Assembly (NCBI GenBank): GCA_021799715.1
Contig: JAJYZY010000040.1
Location: 1 to 19,118 of the forward strand
Origin: Planctomycetota bacterium
GTDB lineage: Bacteria > Planctomycetota > Phycisphaerae > WQYP01
DNA length: 19,118 nt
Reading direction: 5' to 3'
The notes under the pieces: generated by a model
What the model saw: only the letters and a program-made list of their open reading frames with translations
What the model was told of the DNA's origin: nothing
The model's database searches: none
Position numbers and translations under genes: made by a program
Shown here: positions 1 through 7,232 of the stretch, piece after piece
Position numbering within the stretch: the first letter of the stretch is position 1
Layout of the letters: every line of letters starts with the position of its first letter

Positions 1-141
1 CGGAGCGACGATCAGTCGGGGGCCGTCGACTGTAATCTGCACCTGATCGCCAACATGCAATCCAACGAGGTCCATGATGGTGTTATCCAACGGCAACGCG
101 CTGCCGTTGCCTACTTTCCGGATGGTTTTAATTAATGGCAT
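1..141 (-). CDS. AbrB/MazE-family antitoxin-type DNA-binding protein (3' end off window)
   Basis: The reverse strand gives 47 residues beginning MPLIKTIRKVGNGSALPLD and ending at the window edge without a stop. The pattern K-x-G-N-x-x-A-L-x-(L/I)-D followed by LVGLHVGDQVQITVDGPRLIVAP is the swapped-hairpin beta-barrel fold of SpoVT/AbrB/MazE proteins, close to the subgroup that has GNSLAL near the N terminus. Members bind DNA as dimers, and many are antitoxins encoded just ahead of a toxin. The ATG at 139-141 is preceded by an AGGAG Shine-Dalgarno sequence at good spacing. A toxin gene would lie to the left, outside the window, so the toxin-antitoxin reading is an inference. It could instead be an orphan transition-state regulator. 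Confidence 0.75.
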   Translation of the reverse strand, partial: MPLIKTIRKVGNGSALPLDNTIMDLVGLHVGDQVQITVDGPRLIVAP

Positions 142-176
142 AATCTGACTCCTGACACAGTAACACACCTGATAGC

Positions 177-210
177 ATTACATTGTAATAACATGGGAAG
201 GGAAAAGCAA
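177..210 (-). promoter_or_regulatory. Promoter with overlapping palindromic operator for the AbrB-type gene
   Basis: On the minus strand a -35 box TTGCTT (plus 205-210) is separated by exactly 17 bp from a -10 box TACAAT (plus 182-187), predicting a leader of about 35 nt before the ATG at 141. The -10 box sits inside the perfect inverted repeat ATTACA-T-TGTAAT (177-189). AbrB/MazE-type antitoxins commonly autorepress through such palindromes, so this is the natural operator candidate. The boxes and palindrome are seen directly; autoregulation is inferred. Confidence 0.55.
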
Positions 211-220
211 CTTTGCTTCG

Positions 221-1552
221 CTATTTCCGGCCGGCGGATTGGGGCGGCGCATCATGCGAAAATGCTTCAAGCACATCGGCGAAAATGGTGTCGGAAACGG
301 CGATTCCCGCTTCGCTAAGCGCAATGCCGTTTTCGTCTACGGTTAATAGCCCCATGGAATGGTATCGTTGCACCAGCCTGTTGAGAATGGTCTTGGCGTC
401 CACGCCGGTGCGCAGCTTAAATTCCTGAAGATTGATTCCTTCCGTGAGCCGCAATTGCAGAATTGCCAGTTCGCCCCAGCGCGATGCGCCGGTAAGGTGT
501 TCAATTTCCGTTATCGGCACGACGGGTGCGGAGGTATTGAGCGCATCGATATAGCGCGTCAGGCTGGGTACATTTTTCCACCGGAAGCCGGAATGATAGC
601 CCGCCGCGGACGGTCCCACGGCCAGATGATTCCGCGCCTGCCAGTAATGAATATTGTGCCGACACGCTTTTCCGGGCAAAGCGTAATTGGAAATTTCGTA
701 ACGCGCAAATCCCGCGTCGGCCAGACGGGCGCGGGTATGGGCGAGCATGGCGATTTCGAGTTCATCGGCGGCGGGTGTGAATTCACCGCGCTTCATGCGG
801 GCGGTCAGCAGCGTGTTAGGCTCATACATCAGTCCATAGCATGACAGATGGGTGGTGTTGAGTTCAATGGCGCGGCTCAAATTGTGATCCCACTGCGCCA
901 GGGTCTGCCCCGGAATGCCGAAGATCAGATCCAGATTGATATTGTCTATTCCCGCGGCCCGGGCAACATCCATCGCAATTGGGACACTCTCCGGGTCGTG
1001 ATCGCGCTGCAGCACGGCGAGTTCGGCGGCGGAAAAACTCTGCGCTCCAAAACTGATTCGATTGACGCCGCCATCGCGCAGGACTTTGGCGCGCCGGGTG
1101 TCGAAGGTATTGGGGTTGGCTTCCACGGTGAATTCAATGAGGCGATCGGTGTGGATGGCGGCGTTGACGTGATCCATGAGTCGTGCCAGGGCATCCGGTG
1201 GCAACAGAGTTGGTGTGCCGCCGCCGATAAAAATGGTTTCCGGAACCGCCCGTCCGAAGTGCGCGACGTGCAGGGTAAATTCTTTTTCCATGGCATTGAG
1301 GAATGCCTCGGTTTGATCCAGGTGGCCGGCAAGAGAGAAAAAATCGCAATAATGACATTTGCTGGTACAAAACGGAATATGCACATAAAGTGCTTCAATC
1401 TTTGAATTTACGTCAAATTCGGATGTTTCGGGCAAGGCAAAAAAGCCGTTTTCGGTACGTTCCGCCGCCTGGCGCAACGGCAATTCAAAGATTTTGGGAC
1501 GTCGACTATCGTTTTTGCCTTCAACTTCGGATATAATTTTGTCATGCTGCAT
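221..1552 (-). CDS. hemW: HemW-type radical SAM heme chaperone (coproporphyrinogen III oxidase-like)
   Basis: The 443-residue product carries the HemW/HemN signature LYVHIPFC followed by a CX3CX2C cluster motif (C62, C66, C69) that would bind the radical SAM 4Fe-4S cluster. FIGGGTPTLL around residue 110 is the typical GGGTP SAM-contact region, and the C terminus resembles the HemN C-terminal domain (EHLTGASRWGELAILQLRL...). The single CX3CX2C motif and absence of an upstream HemN extension favour HemW, a heme-binding chaperone, over true oxygen-independent coproporphyrinogen oxidase. The open frame extends upstream to 1825, but that part overlaps the divergent FHA gene. The ATG at 1550-1552 is therefore the better start, although no strong Shine-Dalgarno precedes it and the product keeps about 57 residues before the core, longer than usual. 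No heme-pathway gene is adjacent. Confidence 0.85.
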   Translation of the reverse strand: MQHDKIISEVEGKNDSRRPKIFELPLRQAAERTENGFFALPETSEFDVNSKIEALYVHIPFCTSKCHYCDFFSLAGHLDQTEAFLNAMEKEFTLHVAHFGRAVPETIFIGGGTPTLLPPDALARLMDHVNAAIHTDRLIEFTVEANPNTFDTRRAKVLRDGGVNRISFGAQSFSAAELAVLQRDHDPESVPIAMDVARAAGIDNINLDLIFGIPGQTLAQWDHNLSRAIELNTTHLSCYGLMYEPNTLLTARMKRGEFTPAADELEIAMLAHTRARLADAGFARYEISNYALPGKACRHNIHYWQARNHLAVGPSAAGYHSGFRWKNVPSLTRYIDALNTSAPVVPITEIEHLTGASRWGELAILQLRLTEGINLQEFKLRTGVDAKTILNRLVQRYHSMGLLTVDENGIALSEAGIAVSDTIFADVLEAFSHDAPPQSAGRK

Positions 1553-1628
1553 GGCATTGTGGCCGATAAATTCTCTTAGTTTAGCATAAATCTCCAGTAA
1601 TGGGATAGTGCAGAAACGGAGGCCGCTG

Positions 1629-2150
1629 ATGGATTTAGTTCTGGTGATATTCAAAGAGGATGGACAGCGGCGGGAATTCTCCCTGCTGAAAGAACGGACA
1701 TCCATTGGAAGATCCGATGAATCGGATCTGCAGATACCCCTTCCGACGGTATCGCGCAACCATTGTGAAATCGTGATACAGGACAACACCCCGATTCTCA
1801 AAGATATTGAAAGCTCCAACGGCACGTATCAAAATAACCAGCGCATCACCGCATCGCAGACACTCGTGGCCGGCGATCACATACGCGTCGGTCCGGTGAC
1901 ATTTACAGTGGTTATTGATGGCGAACCACACCAGATCAAGCCGATACGCACCATACTTGGTGATATGGGCATGGAGCCGGTGCAAGATCATTCCATAACC
2001 GAAACCGGTGAAACAGTTGATGTTGCGCCCGAGGGCGACATCCCGGTCGCCCATCCCATTGAAGACGAAGTGAGTCTTGATGACGATGACGATGACAGCG
2101 ACCCGCTCAAGGCGCTGGAAAATCTGAATTCCCAGCAATCCCGCCAATGA
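1629..2150 (+). CDS. FHA (forkhead-associated) domain protein
   Basis: A 173-residue protein whose first 100 residues form an FHA domain, a phosphothreonine-peptide reader. Conserved signature residues are visible: G27-R28-S29, S42-R43-x-H45 and S63-N64-G65-T66. The C-terminal half has low complexity, with a run of six aspartates (151-156) and a short basic/polar tail, and no recognised effector domain. The ATG at 1629 is preceded by GGAGG (1618-1622) at 6-nt spacing, which is why it is preferred over an in-frame GTG at 1608. It is divergent from hemW with only about 76 bp between the starts. Proteins of this build usually act as adaptors in Ser/Thr-kinase signalling; its partner kinase is not in the window. 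Confidence 0.85.
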   Translation: MDLVLVIFKEDGQRREFSLLKERTSIGRSDESDLQIPLPTVSRNHCEIVIQDNTPILKDIESSNGTYQNNQRITASQTLVAGDHIRVGPVTFTVVIDGEPHQIKPIRTILGDMGMEPVQDHSITETGETVDVAPEGDIPVAHPIEDEVSLDDDDDDSDPLKALENLNSQQSRQ

Positions 2151-2459
2151 TAGTGCGCGGAACCTTCTGGGGCCTGTCACAAAAAGACAATGGGGCATAT
2201 CGACACGCCGCCATGTGCTGTTATGCTCATGGCACGCCGATGCGATTGCCTTAAATTGACGATCGGAACGCGCGTCAACACTTTTCACTGATTTTCCCGG
2301 CACGCCCCATTTACTTCATGCCGACATCTGGCAAAGTAACAATAATGCTTCCCATACGCCTTTGATATTGAACCCCGCGGCTTATGCTCCTATTATGGCG
2401 GAAGTTGATGAAGCCCTGATATCCGCGCCGAAGATATTGGCTGCGGGAGGAATTGTGTC
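2151..2459 (+). other. 309-bp gap with two short open segments, possible frameshifted small gene
   Basis: No recognised gene. Two protein-like stretches follow one another in different frames. The first is ATG 2147 to TAA 2254 (35 codons, MIVRGTFWGLSQKDNG...), whose ATG overlaps the FHA stop as ATGA. The second is open from 2260 to TGA 2463 (ending ...VDEALISAPKILAAGGIVS), and its stop overlaps the aminotransferase ATG as ATGA. Overlaps at both ends suggest a small coupled gene carrying a frameshift, or a decayed remnant. The family is not recognised. The GGGAGG at 2445-2450 serves the downstream aminotransferase. Confidence 0.25.
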
Positions 2460-3707
2460 ATGACCCGGAATGTTACCCAGCGGATTTATTGTGATAATGC
2501 CGCCACCAGTTTTCCCAAGCCGCCGCAGGTTCTCAAAGCGATGGTGAATTACGCGGAAAATATTGGCGCATCGGCGGGACGCGGCGCGTATGCCGAAGCG
2601 CGGGAATCCGCGGCAGTCATTCGCGCCTGCCGCCGCCGCCTCAATGAGTTGTTTAACGGAGAAAATCCGGACCATTTCATTTTCACATTAAATTGTTCCG
2701 ACGCGTTGAACATGGTCATTCACGGCTTATTGAAGCCCGGCGATCATGCCATCTGCATCGCGATGGATCATAACAGCATTCTCCGCCCACTGAATGAATG
2801 GACCGCCCGCGGTACGATTTCCCATACCCGCGTGGCGGCACAGGCGGGGACCGGATTGGTAAATCCCGCGGACATTCGCGCTGCGATTACACCGGCCACC
2901 CGATTGATTGCCGTCGGGCACGGCAGCAATGTCACCGGCACCGTGCAGCATATCCGGGAAATTGGTAAAGTCGCCCGCGCTTCCGGTGTGCCGTTTCTGG
3001 TGGACGCGGCACAAACAGCCGGACATCTGCCGATCGATGTGCGGACGGACTGCATCGATTTTCTGGCTTGTCCGGGCCATAAAGGCTTATTAGGCCCGCT
3101 GGGCACCGGCGTATTGTATATTCGCCCCGGTATGGAGCGGCATTTACGCACCATTCGCGAGGGGGGCACGGGTTCCGTCAGTGAACGTGATTCGCAGCCG
3201 GAGTTTATGCCTGATCGCTTTGAACCCGGATCGCACAATGCCATCGGTATTGCGGGACTTTCGGAAGGCATACAATGGATTCTCGATCAGGGAATAAACA
3301 CCCTGGCCGGGCATCAACGCGCCATGTGCGAGGCATTTATCGCGGGCATATCCGGTGTGCTCGGGCTGGAATATTTTGGTCCGCGGTCCGTAGAAGACCG
3401 TGTGGGCGTTTTCAGTGTGCGGCTTGCCGATGTAGACCCGCTGGAACTGGCCAATGAACTGGAGAAGGAATTTGGCATTCTCACCCGTCCCGGTTTACAT
3501 TGTGCACCCTTGGCGCACCAGACCATCGGCACCGATCAAAGCGTAACGCCGGGCGGAATCGCCGGAACAACACGCCTGAGCTTCGGCACCTTTAACACCG
3601 TTGAACAAGTGAAATTCGTCACCGAATCCCTGGCCGCCCTGGCCGCACGCCACAAGGCGCAATCATCCGCGCCGAACAGGCCCCAATGTGTTCCCGCGCA
3701 TGCATGA
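2460..3707 (+). CDS. Class V aminotransferase, cysteine desulfurase family protein
   Basis: A 415-residue fold-type I PLP enzyme. It opens with IYCDNAATSFPKPPQV, the N-terminal signature of the cysteine-desulfurase-like class V group, and has DHNS (residues 102-105) and LVDAAQTAGHLPIDV before the Schiff-base lysine K208 in the motif PGHKGLLGP. C348 in GLHCAPLAHQTIGT occupies the position expected for the reactive-loop cysteine of this subgroup. The likely reaction is persulfide formation from cysteine, or a related PLP elimination. No IscU, SufE or thiolation partner is adjacent, so the sulfur acceptor is unknown. Start: ATG 2460 with GGGAGG at 2445-2450, 9 nt away. Typical length for the family is about 380 residues, and the excess is a C-terminal tail (AARHKAQSSAPNRPQCVPAHA). 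Confidence 0.85.
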   Translation: MTRNVTQRIYCDNAATSFPKPPQVLKAMVNYAENIGASAGRGAYAEARESAAVIRACRRRLNELFNGENPDHFIFTLNCSDALNMVIHGLLKPGDHAICIAMDHNSILRPLNEWTARGTISHTRVAAQAGTGLVNPADIRAAITPATRLIAVGHGSNVTGTVQHIREIGKVARASGVPFLVDAAQTAGHLPIDVRTDCIDFLACPGHKGLLGPLGTGVLYIRPGMERHLRTIREGGTGSVSERDSQPEFMPDRFEPGSHNAIGIAGLSEGIQWILDQGINTLAGHQRAMCEAFIAGISGVLGLEYFGPRSVEDRVGVFSVRLADVDPLELANELEKEFGILTRPGLHCAPLAHQTIGTDQSVTPGGIAGTTRLSFGTFNTVEQVKFVTESLAALAARHKAQSSAPNRPQCVPAHA

Positions 3708-3757
3708 TTCAAGGCCGGTATGTTCTCCCCGGATCACGTGGGCGCACAACCATTCGC

Positions 3758-3789
3758 GGCTTCCGGGCGGTATCGCAAAGCCTTTTTTT
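3758..3789 (+). terminator. Likely rho-independent terminator after the aminotransferase gene
   Basis: GGCTT (3758-3762) can pair with AAGCC (3778-3782) and is followed directly by seven T residues (3783-3789). The loop is 15 nt with a small internal GC stem possible. It lies 51 nt beyond the aminotransferase stop. The short stem makes this a moderate call. The rest of 3790-3988 shows no gene or recognisable element. Confidence 0.45.
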
Positions 3790-3988
3790 CTCGCAGGAAG
3801 CGGCGACTAATCGGGTATAAGGCGAGGCTAAACTGCTCGGACAATATTGCTTTGCGCGCCGGGCATCCATGCGGATAGATTCGCGTCGTCCAAGCGTCAC
3901 TAATTACCGCGCCCGGTTTTACAACGTTGGGATACGACCACATCCGGCGTTTTGGTAAATATGCGGCTATCACGCTCCCGGCAACGGC

Positions 3989-4035
3989 TTGACACGTGTT
4001 AGCATTTTGTTAGCATTGTTGATGTTTTGGAGGAG
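3989..4035 (+). promoter_or_regulatory. Promoter, tandem 10-bp repeat and strong RBS for the tcmP cassette
   Basis: A perfect -35 box TTGACA (3989-3994) is followed after 16 bp by TAGCAT (4011-4016) as a candidate -10. Two identical copies of TGTTAGCATT (3997-4006 and 4008-4017) are spaced 11 bp apart, about one helical turn, in the spacer and over the -10. This arrangement would suit side-by-side binding of a repressor. GGAGGAG at 4029-4035 is a near-perfect Shine-Dalgarno sequence for the ATG at 4041. Repressor binding is inferred. Confidence 0.6.
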
Positions 4036-4040
4036 CCGTG

Positions 4041-5210
4041 ATGTCGAAGCCACCAGAGGGAGTCATTTGGGAAGCACCGGAGCATACTCTGGCAAAAATT
4101 GCCATTCTGCGCGCCTATCTTCAAGCGTGGTTTACAATTCTCGGCAAAACTGTTCCACGAGATATGCTTTACATTGATGGTTTTGCGGGGCCGGGAAGTT
4201 ACGCCGGCGATAGGGATGGTTCTCCAATCGTTGCGGTAAAGGCGGCGCATGCCGCCCACGGGTTCGCTGGGAAGGACTGGCGGGCCAAAACGATTCGGAT
4301 GGTCTTTGTCGAAAGTGATAAACAGCGATTCGAAACGCTAAGAATGCAACTTGCCGCCTGCCGGAAGGATTCCTCGATTGCAATACAGTGCATGAATGGC
4401 GAGTTTGCTTCCGCCTTCAACGATATCAAACGTTTGCATCAGGACGCCTTCACTTCGTCCATGCCTATTTTTGCCTTTCTCGACCCGTTCGGCGTAAAGG
4501 GAATTCCATTTCGTATTGTGCGGGATATTCTAGCCAGTAAAACATCCGAGGCATTCCTCTTGCTTGATACCGACGGCATGGAGCGCATCCGCTCCGCGGG
4601 GAAAAGTGCAGGCCATGAAAAAATCCTGAACAACGTTTTTGGTGGAGAGAAATGGCGCGACCTTGCGTACACGGATGACGCCAAATCGAACGGTCAGAAG
4701 CTCCTCGCGGCATATCGTCAACAGCTCCGCGACGACGCAGGCGCTGAATTCACATTCCCATTTGAAATGCGGAATGCCAACGGAACCATCAGCCACCATT
4801 TGCTCTTCGCGACAAAGCACTTGAAGGGGCTTGAAAAAATGAAAGGGGCGATGCGAAGCATCAATAAAAATTTCATTTTTACCGACGGTCAATCGGGGCA
4901 AGATTTCCTTTTTGGGCCTGATGATCCCGCTGTTATTCGCCGGGATGCGGAAATCTATTTCAACGACCGGTTTAAGGGCTGCCAGTTAAGCTATAATGAA
5001 ATAGCATCGTGGATATTACAGGAGACGCCCTACATGTCCGCCGACAGGATTTTGGACGAAATATCTCGCCGCGGCGGTGTGGAATTGCATGGCGTCGCCG
5101 GGAAGACGGCAAATCGGGCACGTCGAGCTGTGCCGTGGCGTGAGATTGGGACAATTACATTCCGCGAACGACTGGTGCCGCCGGAAACAGGACTTTTTGA
5201 TCAGGAGTAG
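4041..5210 (+). CDS. tcmP: Three-Cys-motif partner protein TcmP
   Basis: A 389-residue protein recognised as TcmP, the family named for lying beside three-Cys-motif Gp37/Gp68 proteins. It begins [28 protein letters not shown], then [11 protein letters not shown] (DGFAGPG at residues 46-52), which resembles the glycine-rich SAM-binding motif I of Rossmann methyltransferases. [14 protein letters not shown] (D148-P149-F150) sits where a methyltransferase catalytic motif IV would be. The C-terminal ~80 residues ([25 protein letters not shown]...) look like a winged-helix or target-recognition region. The ATG at 4041 has SD GGAGGAG 5 nt upstream; a GTG at 4038 is too close to it. The gene ends 5 nt before the three-Cys gene. 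Known: the pairing is conserved. Inferred: a nucleic-acid-modifying function. The biochemical role is not established from anything visible here. Confidence 0.85.
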   Translation: MSKPPEGVIWEAPEHTLAKIAILRAYLQAWFTILGKTVPRDMLYIDGFAGPGSYAGDRDGSPIVAVKAAHAAHGFAGKDWRAKTIRMVFVESDKQRFETLRMQLAACRKDSSIAIQCMNGEFASAFNDIKRLHQDAFTSSMPIFAFLDPFGVKGIPFRIVRDILASKTSEAFLLLDTDGMERIRSAGKSAGHEKILNNVFGGEKWRDLAYTDDAKSNGQKLLAAYRQQLRDDAGAEFTFPFEMRNANGTISHHLLFATKHLKGLEKMKGAMRSINKNFIFTDGQSGQDFLFGPDDPAVIRRDAEIYFNDRFKGCQLSYNEIASWILQETPYMSADRILDEISRRGGVELHGVAGKTANRARRAVPWREIGTITFRERLVPPETGLFDQE

Positions 5211-5215
5211 TTACC

Positions 5216-6052
5216 TTGCCGAAAGCCAGCAAAATTGAATGGACGCAATTTACCTGGAACCCGGTGACGGGGTGCTCACGCGTCAGCGAAGGGTGTCGCC
5301 ATTGCTATGCGGAGCGGATGGCAACGCGGCTTTTTGCCATGGGCAGCCCACGTTATCGCAACGGCTTCGAGGTCACGCTGCATCCGGATCTGATCGACCT
5401 TCCCCGCCGAATGGCAAAGCCCCGCATTATTTTCGTCAATTCAATGAGTGATCTTTTTCACGATAAAGTCCCGGAGGAATACATCCTCCGGGTTTTCAAC
5501 ACAATGGCGGCATGCCCGCAACACACCTTCCAAGTATTGACCAAACGCAGCGAGCGCTTGTGCCGCATCGCATCACGGCTCCCATGGCCAACCAATGTAT
5601 GGATGGGTGTGAGCGTGGAGAATCAACGAGTTGTTTCGCGCGTTACAGATCTGGCGCGGGTGCCGGCTAAGGTGCGTTTTCTTTCGCTTGAGCCGTTGCT
5701 GGGACCACTGGAAGAGTTACCCCTTTCGCGCATTGATTGGGTCATAGTCGGTGGTGAATCGGGGCCTGGCGCTCGACCAATGCAAGAGGCTTGGGCGCAA
5801 TCCATTCGCCGCCAGTGCGAGGATCAAAGAGTGGCATTTTTCTTTAAACAATGGGGTGGTGTGAACAAACATGCCACAGGCCGACTTTTGAACGGACGGA
5901 CTTACGACGAGTTGCCGCGGATCGGGCGTTTTCCAGTCGGCCATCAGAGTGGCGGTGCAATTCCGACTGTGCCGCGGGTGCGCCAATCCTCATGGAAACC
6001 AACCAAGATAAAGCGGCTTCAAATTCCGCTGCCGGTGCTGGCGGCTCAATAG
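5216..6052 (+). CDS. Phage Gp37/Gp68 (DUF5131) family three-Cys-motif protein
   Basis: A 278-residue protein starting [16 protein letters not shown], the hallmark opening of the Gp37/Gp68 family. Its three cysteines C20, C27 and C30 form CX6CX2C, suggesting an iron-sulfur cluster site like that of radical-SAM-type enzymes, though with non-standard spacing. Other family blocks are FVNSMSDLF (73-81), LTKR (108-111), GVSVEN (131-136), LSLEP (156-160), [12 protein letters not shown] (178-189) and FFKQWGG (209-215). The start is TTG at 5216, supported by AGGAG at 5203-5207 that overlaps the end of tcmP; no ATG lies before the conserved N terminus. Co-transcription with tcmP is nearly certain from the 5-nt gap. 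Homologues occur in phages and chromosomes. The substrate is unknown. Confidence 0.88.
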   Translation: MPKASKIEWTQFTWNPVTGCSRVSEGCRHCYAERMATRLFAMGSPRYRNGFEVTLHPDLIDLPRRMAKPRIIFVNSMSDLFHDKVPEEYILRVFNTMAACPQHTFQVLTKRSERLCRIASRLPWPTNVWMGVSVENQRVVSRVTDLARVPAKVRFLSLEPLLGPLEELPLSRIDWVIVGGESGPGARPMQEAWAQSIRRQCEDQRVAFFFKQWGGVNKHATGRLLNGRTYDELPRIGRFPVGHQSGGAIPTVPRVRQSSWKPTKIKRLQIPLPVLAAQ

Positions 6053-6105
6053 CACGGCGCGCTACAGGCCGAAGTGTTACCCGCCAATTCATGTATTCAG
6101 CGGAT

Positions 6106-7026
6106 TCACGGCACTGCCGCGTTGTCTGGCGACGATTGCTCGCATTCGGCCGTGCCGGCAGGTTGTTTATTGACTATCCATGGTGCGACGTGGCGGCGCA
6201 CAAATTCCTCCGATGCAGAAAAGCCATGGGTGCCCCAATGGCCGCAATCGTCGATCAGTGAGGGCTGCCATTTTACCTGGTACAGTCTGGCGTAGAGATA
6301 TTCCGGATCGGCAAGTTGTTCGGGGCGTTTGAACCCGACAAAGCCGCACGACAAGTGCGGCTTTCTATCGCTGGTGCCAAACAGAGTTGTTCCGATTCCC
6401 AGTACGATCCAGTCCCGCCGCGAGTAAAAATTAAATATTCCATTGCGCAATCGGCGCAGCGCCGGCCGCAGGTCATAGCAACTGGAAATGGCTCCACCTA
6501 AAAAAACCAGGCCGTCAATGGCGCGATCCGGCGGCAACATCTCCACGGCAAAAATTGCCGGCCCGGCCCCGCCGCTGTTGGCGACTATATTCACCGGACG
6601 CCCCGGATATTGGTCTTGATAGGTCACGATCAGTTGCGCCAATTCCGCCGCTTTGGCACGGTTCCTATTGAGCCATATCAAATTGGGCACATACCCTTCG
6701 GGAAATGGGATTCCCCAATAAAATATCCGCACCGCGCCGGGAACCGCACCGGCCAGCCCGCGGACCATGCCTTGCGCAAAGGGGCCGGCCGCTTCAATTC
6801 CGGGCAGCACAACCGTAAGCCCCTCGTTTAGATCAGCAGTGGTAACCACGGATTGCTGAAAGAACGGTTTACCCCACAGCCGCTCCAGCAGCAGTCGGAA
6901 AAACTCCTGCCGCATGTGTCGAATATAAGCCCATTTTCGCCGTTTGTGCGAATTGGTCGCCATCGCCTTGACCGCGCAATGGCCTGGCGGAGCATGAAGG
7001 CGGTTTGCAATCTTTATGTCAGTCAT
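6106..7026 (-). CDS. Alpha/beta-hydrolase-fold protein of unknown substrate
   Basis: 306 residues. NIVANSGGAGPAIFAVEML places a candidate nucleophile S151 in A-N-S-G-G, a variant of the GxSxG elbow, on a strand-turn-helix. D205 (FNFYSRRDW) and H263 (DDCGHWGTHGF) follow in the right order to complete a catalytic triad. The segment GLTVVLPGIEAAGPFAQGMVRGL resembles the oxyanion-loop region. The substrate is unknown; a lipase/esterase-like or acyltransferase role is possible. I see no clear signal peptide, only a basic N terminus (NSHKRRKW). The ATG at 7026 has AGAGGA about 8 nt upstream; an in-frame TTG at 7053 is less likely. It lies 206 bp after the radical SAM gene on the same strand and converges with the tcmP cassette at a 53-bp gap. 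Confidence 0.65.
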   Translation of the reverse strand: MTDIKIANRLHAPPGHCAVKAMATNSHKRRKWAYIRHMRQEFFRLLLERLWGKPFFQQSVVTTADLNEGLTVVLPGIEAAGPFAQGMVRGLAGAVPGAVRIFYWGIPFPEGYVPNLIWLNRNRAKAAELAQLIVTYQDQYPGRPVNIVANSGGAGPAIFAVEMLPPDRAIDGLVFLGGAISSCYDLRPALRRLRNGIFNFYSRRDWIVLGIGTTLFGTSDRKPHLSCGFVGFKRPEQLADPEYLYARLYQVKWQPSLIDDCGHWGTHGFSASEEFVRRHVAPWIVNKQPAGTAECEQSSPDNAAVP

Positions 7027-7232
7027 TGCCAAGTCCTCTTTTGCCAAGTTCAACGTTCACCTATGGCTTTGGATTCGCCCTGCCAATCCGGGTTGCCACA
7101 ATTGTAGGTTCACCCCAGCCGCACAGCCGGGCGGGGGAAACCCGCGGTTGATTAGATGGTTCGGCAATGACCAATCCGCTGTTAACCAACCGCCGCTGGC
7201 CGGGTTGCATGGAGCTCTCCGCCCGTTGGAGA

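Noticed and set aside
1553..1825. Upstream extension of the hemW reading frame by 91 codons
   Set aside because: It overlaps the divergent FHA gene, which has a strong ribosome site and clear domain motifs, and the added residues match nothing in HemW.
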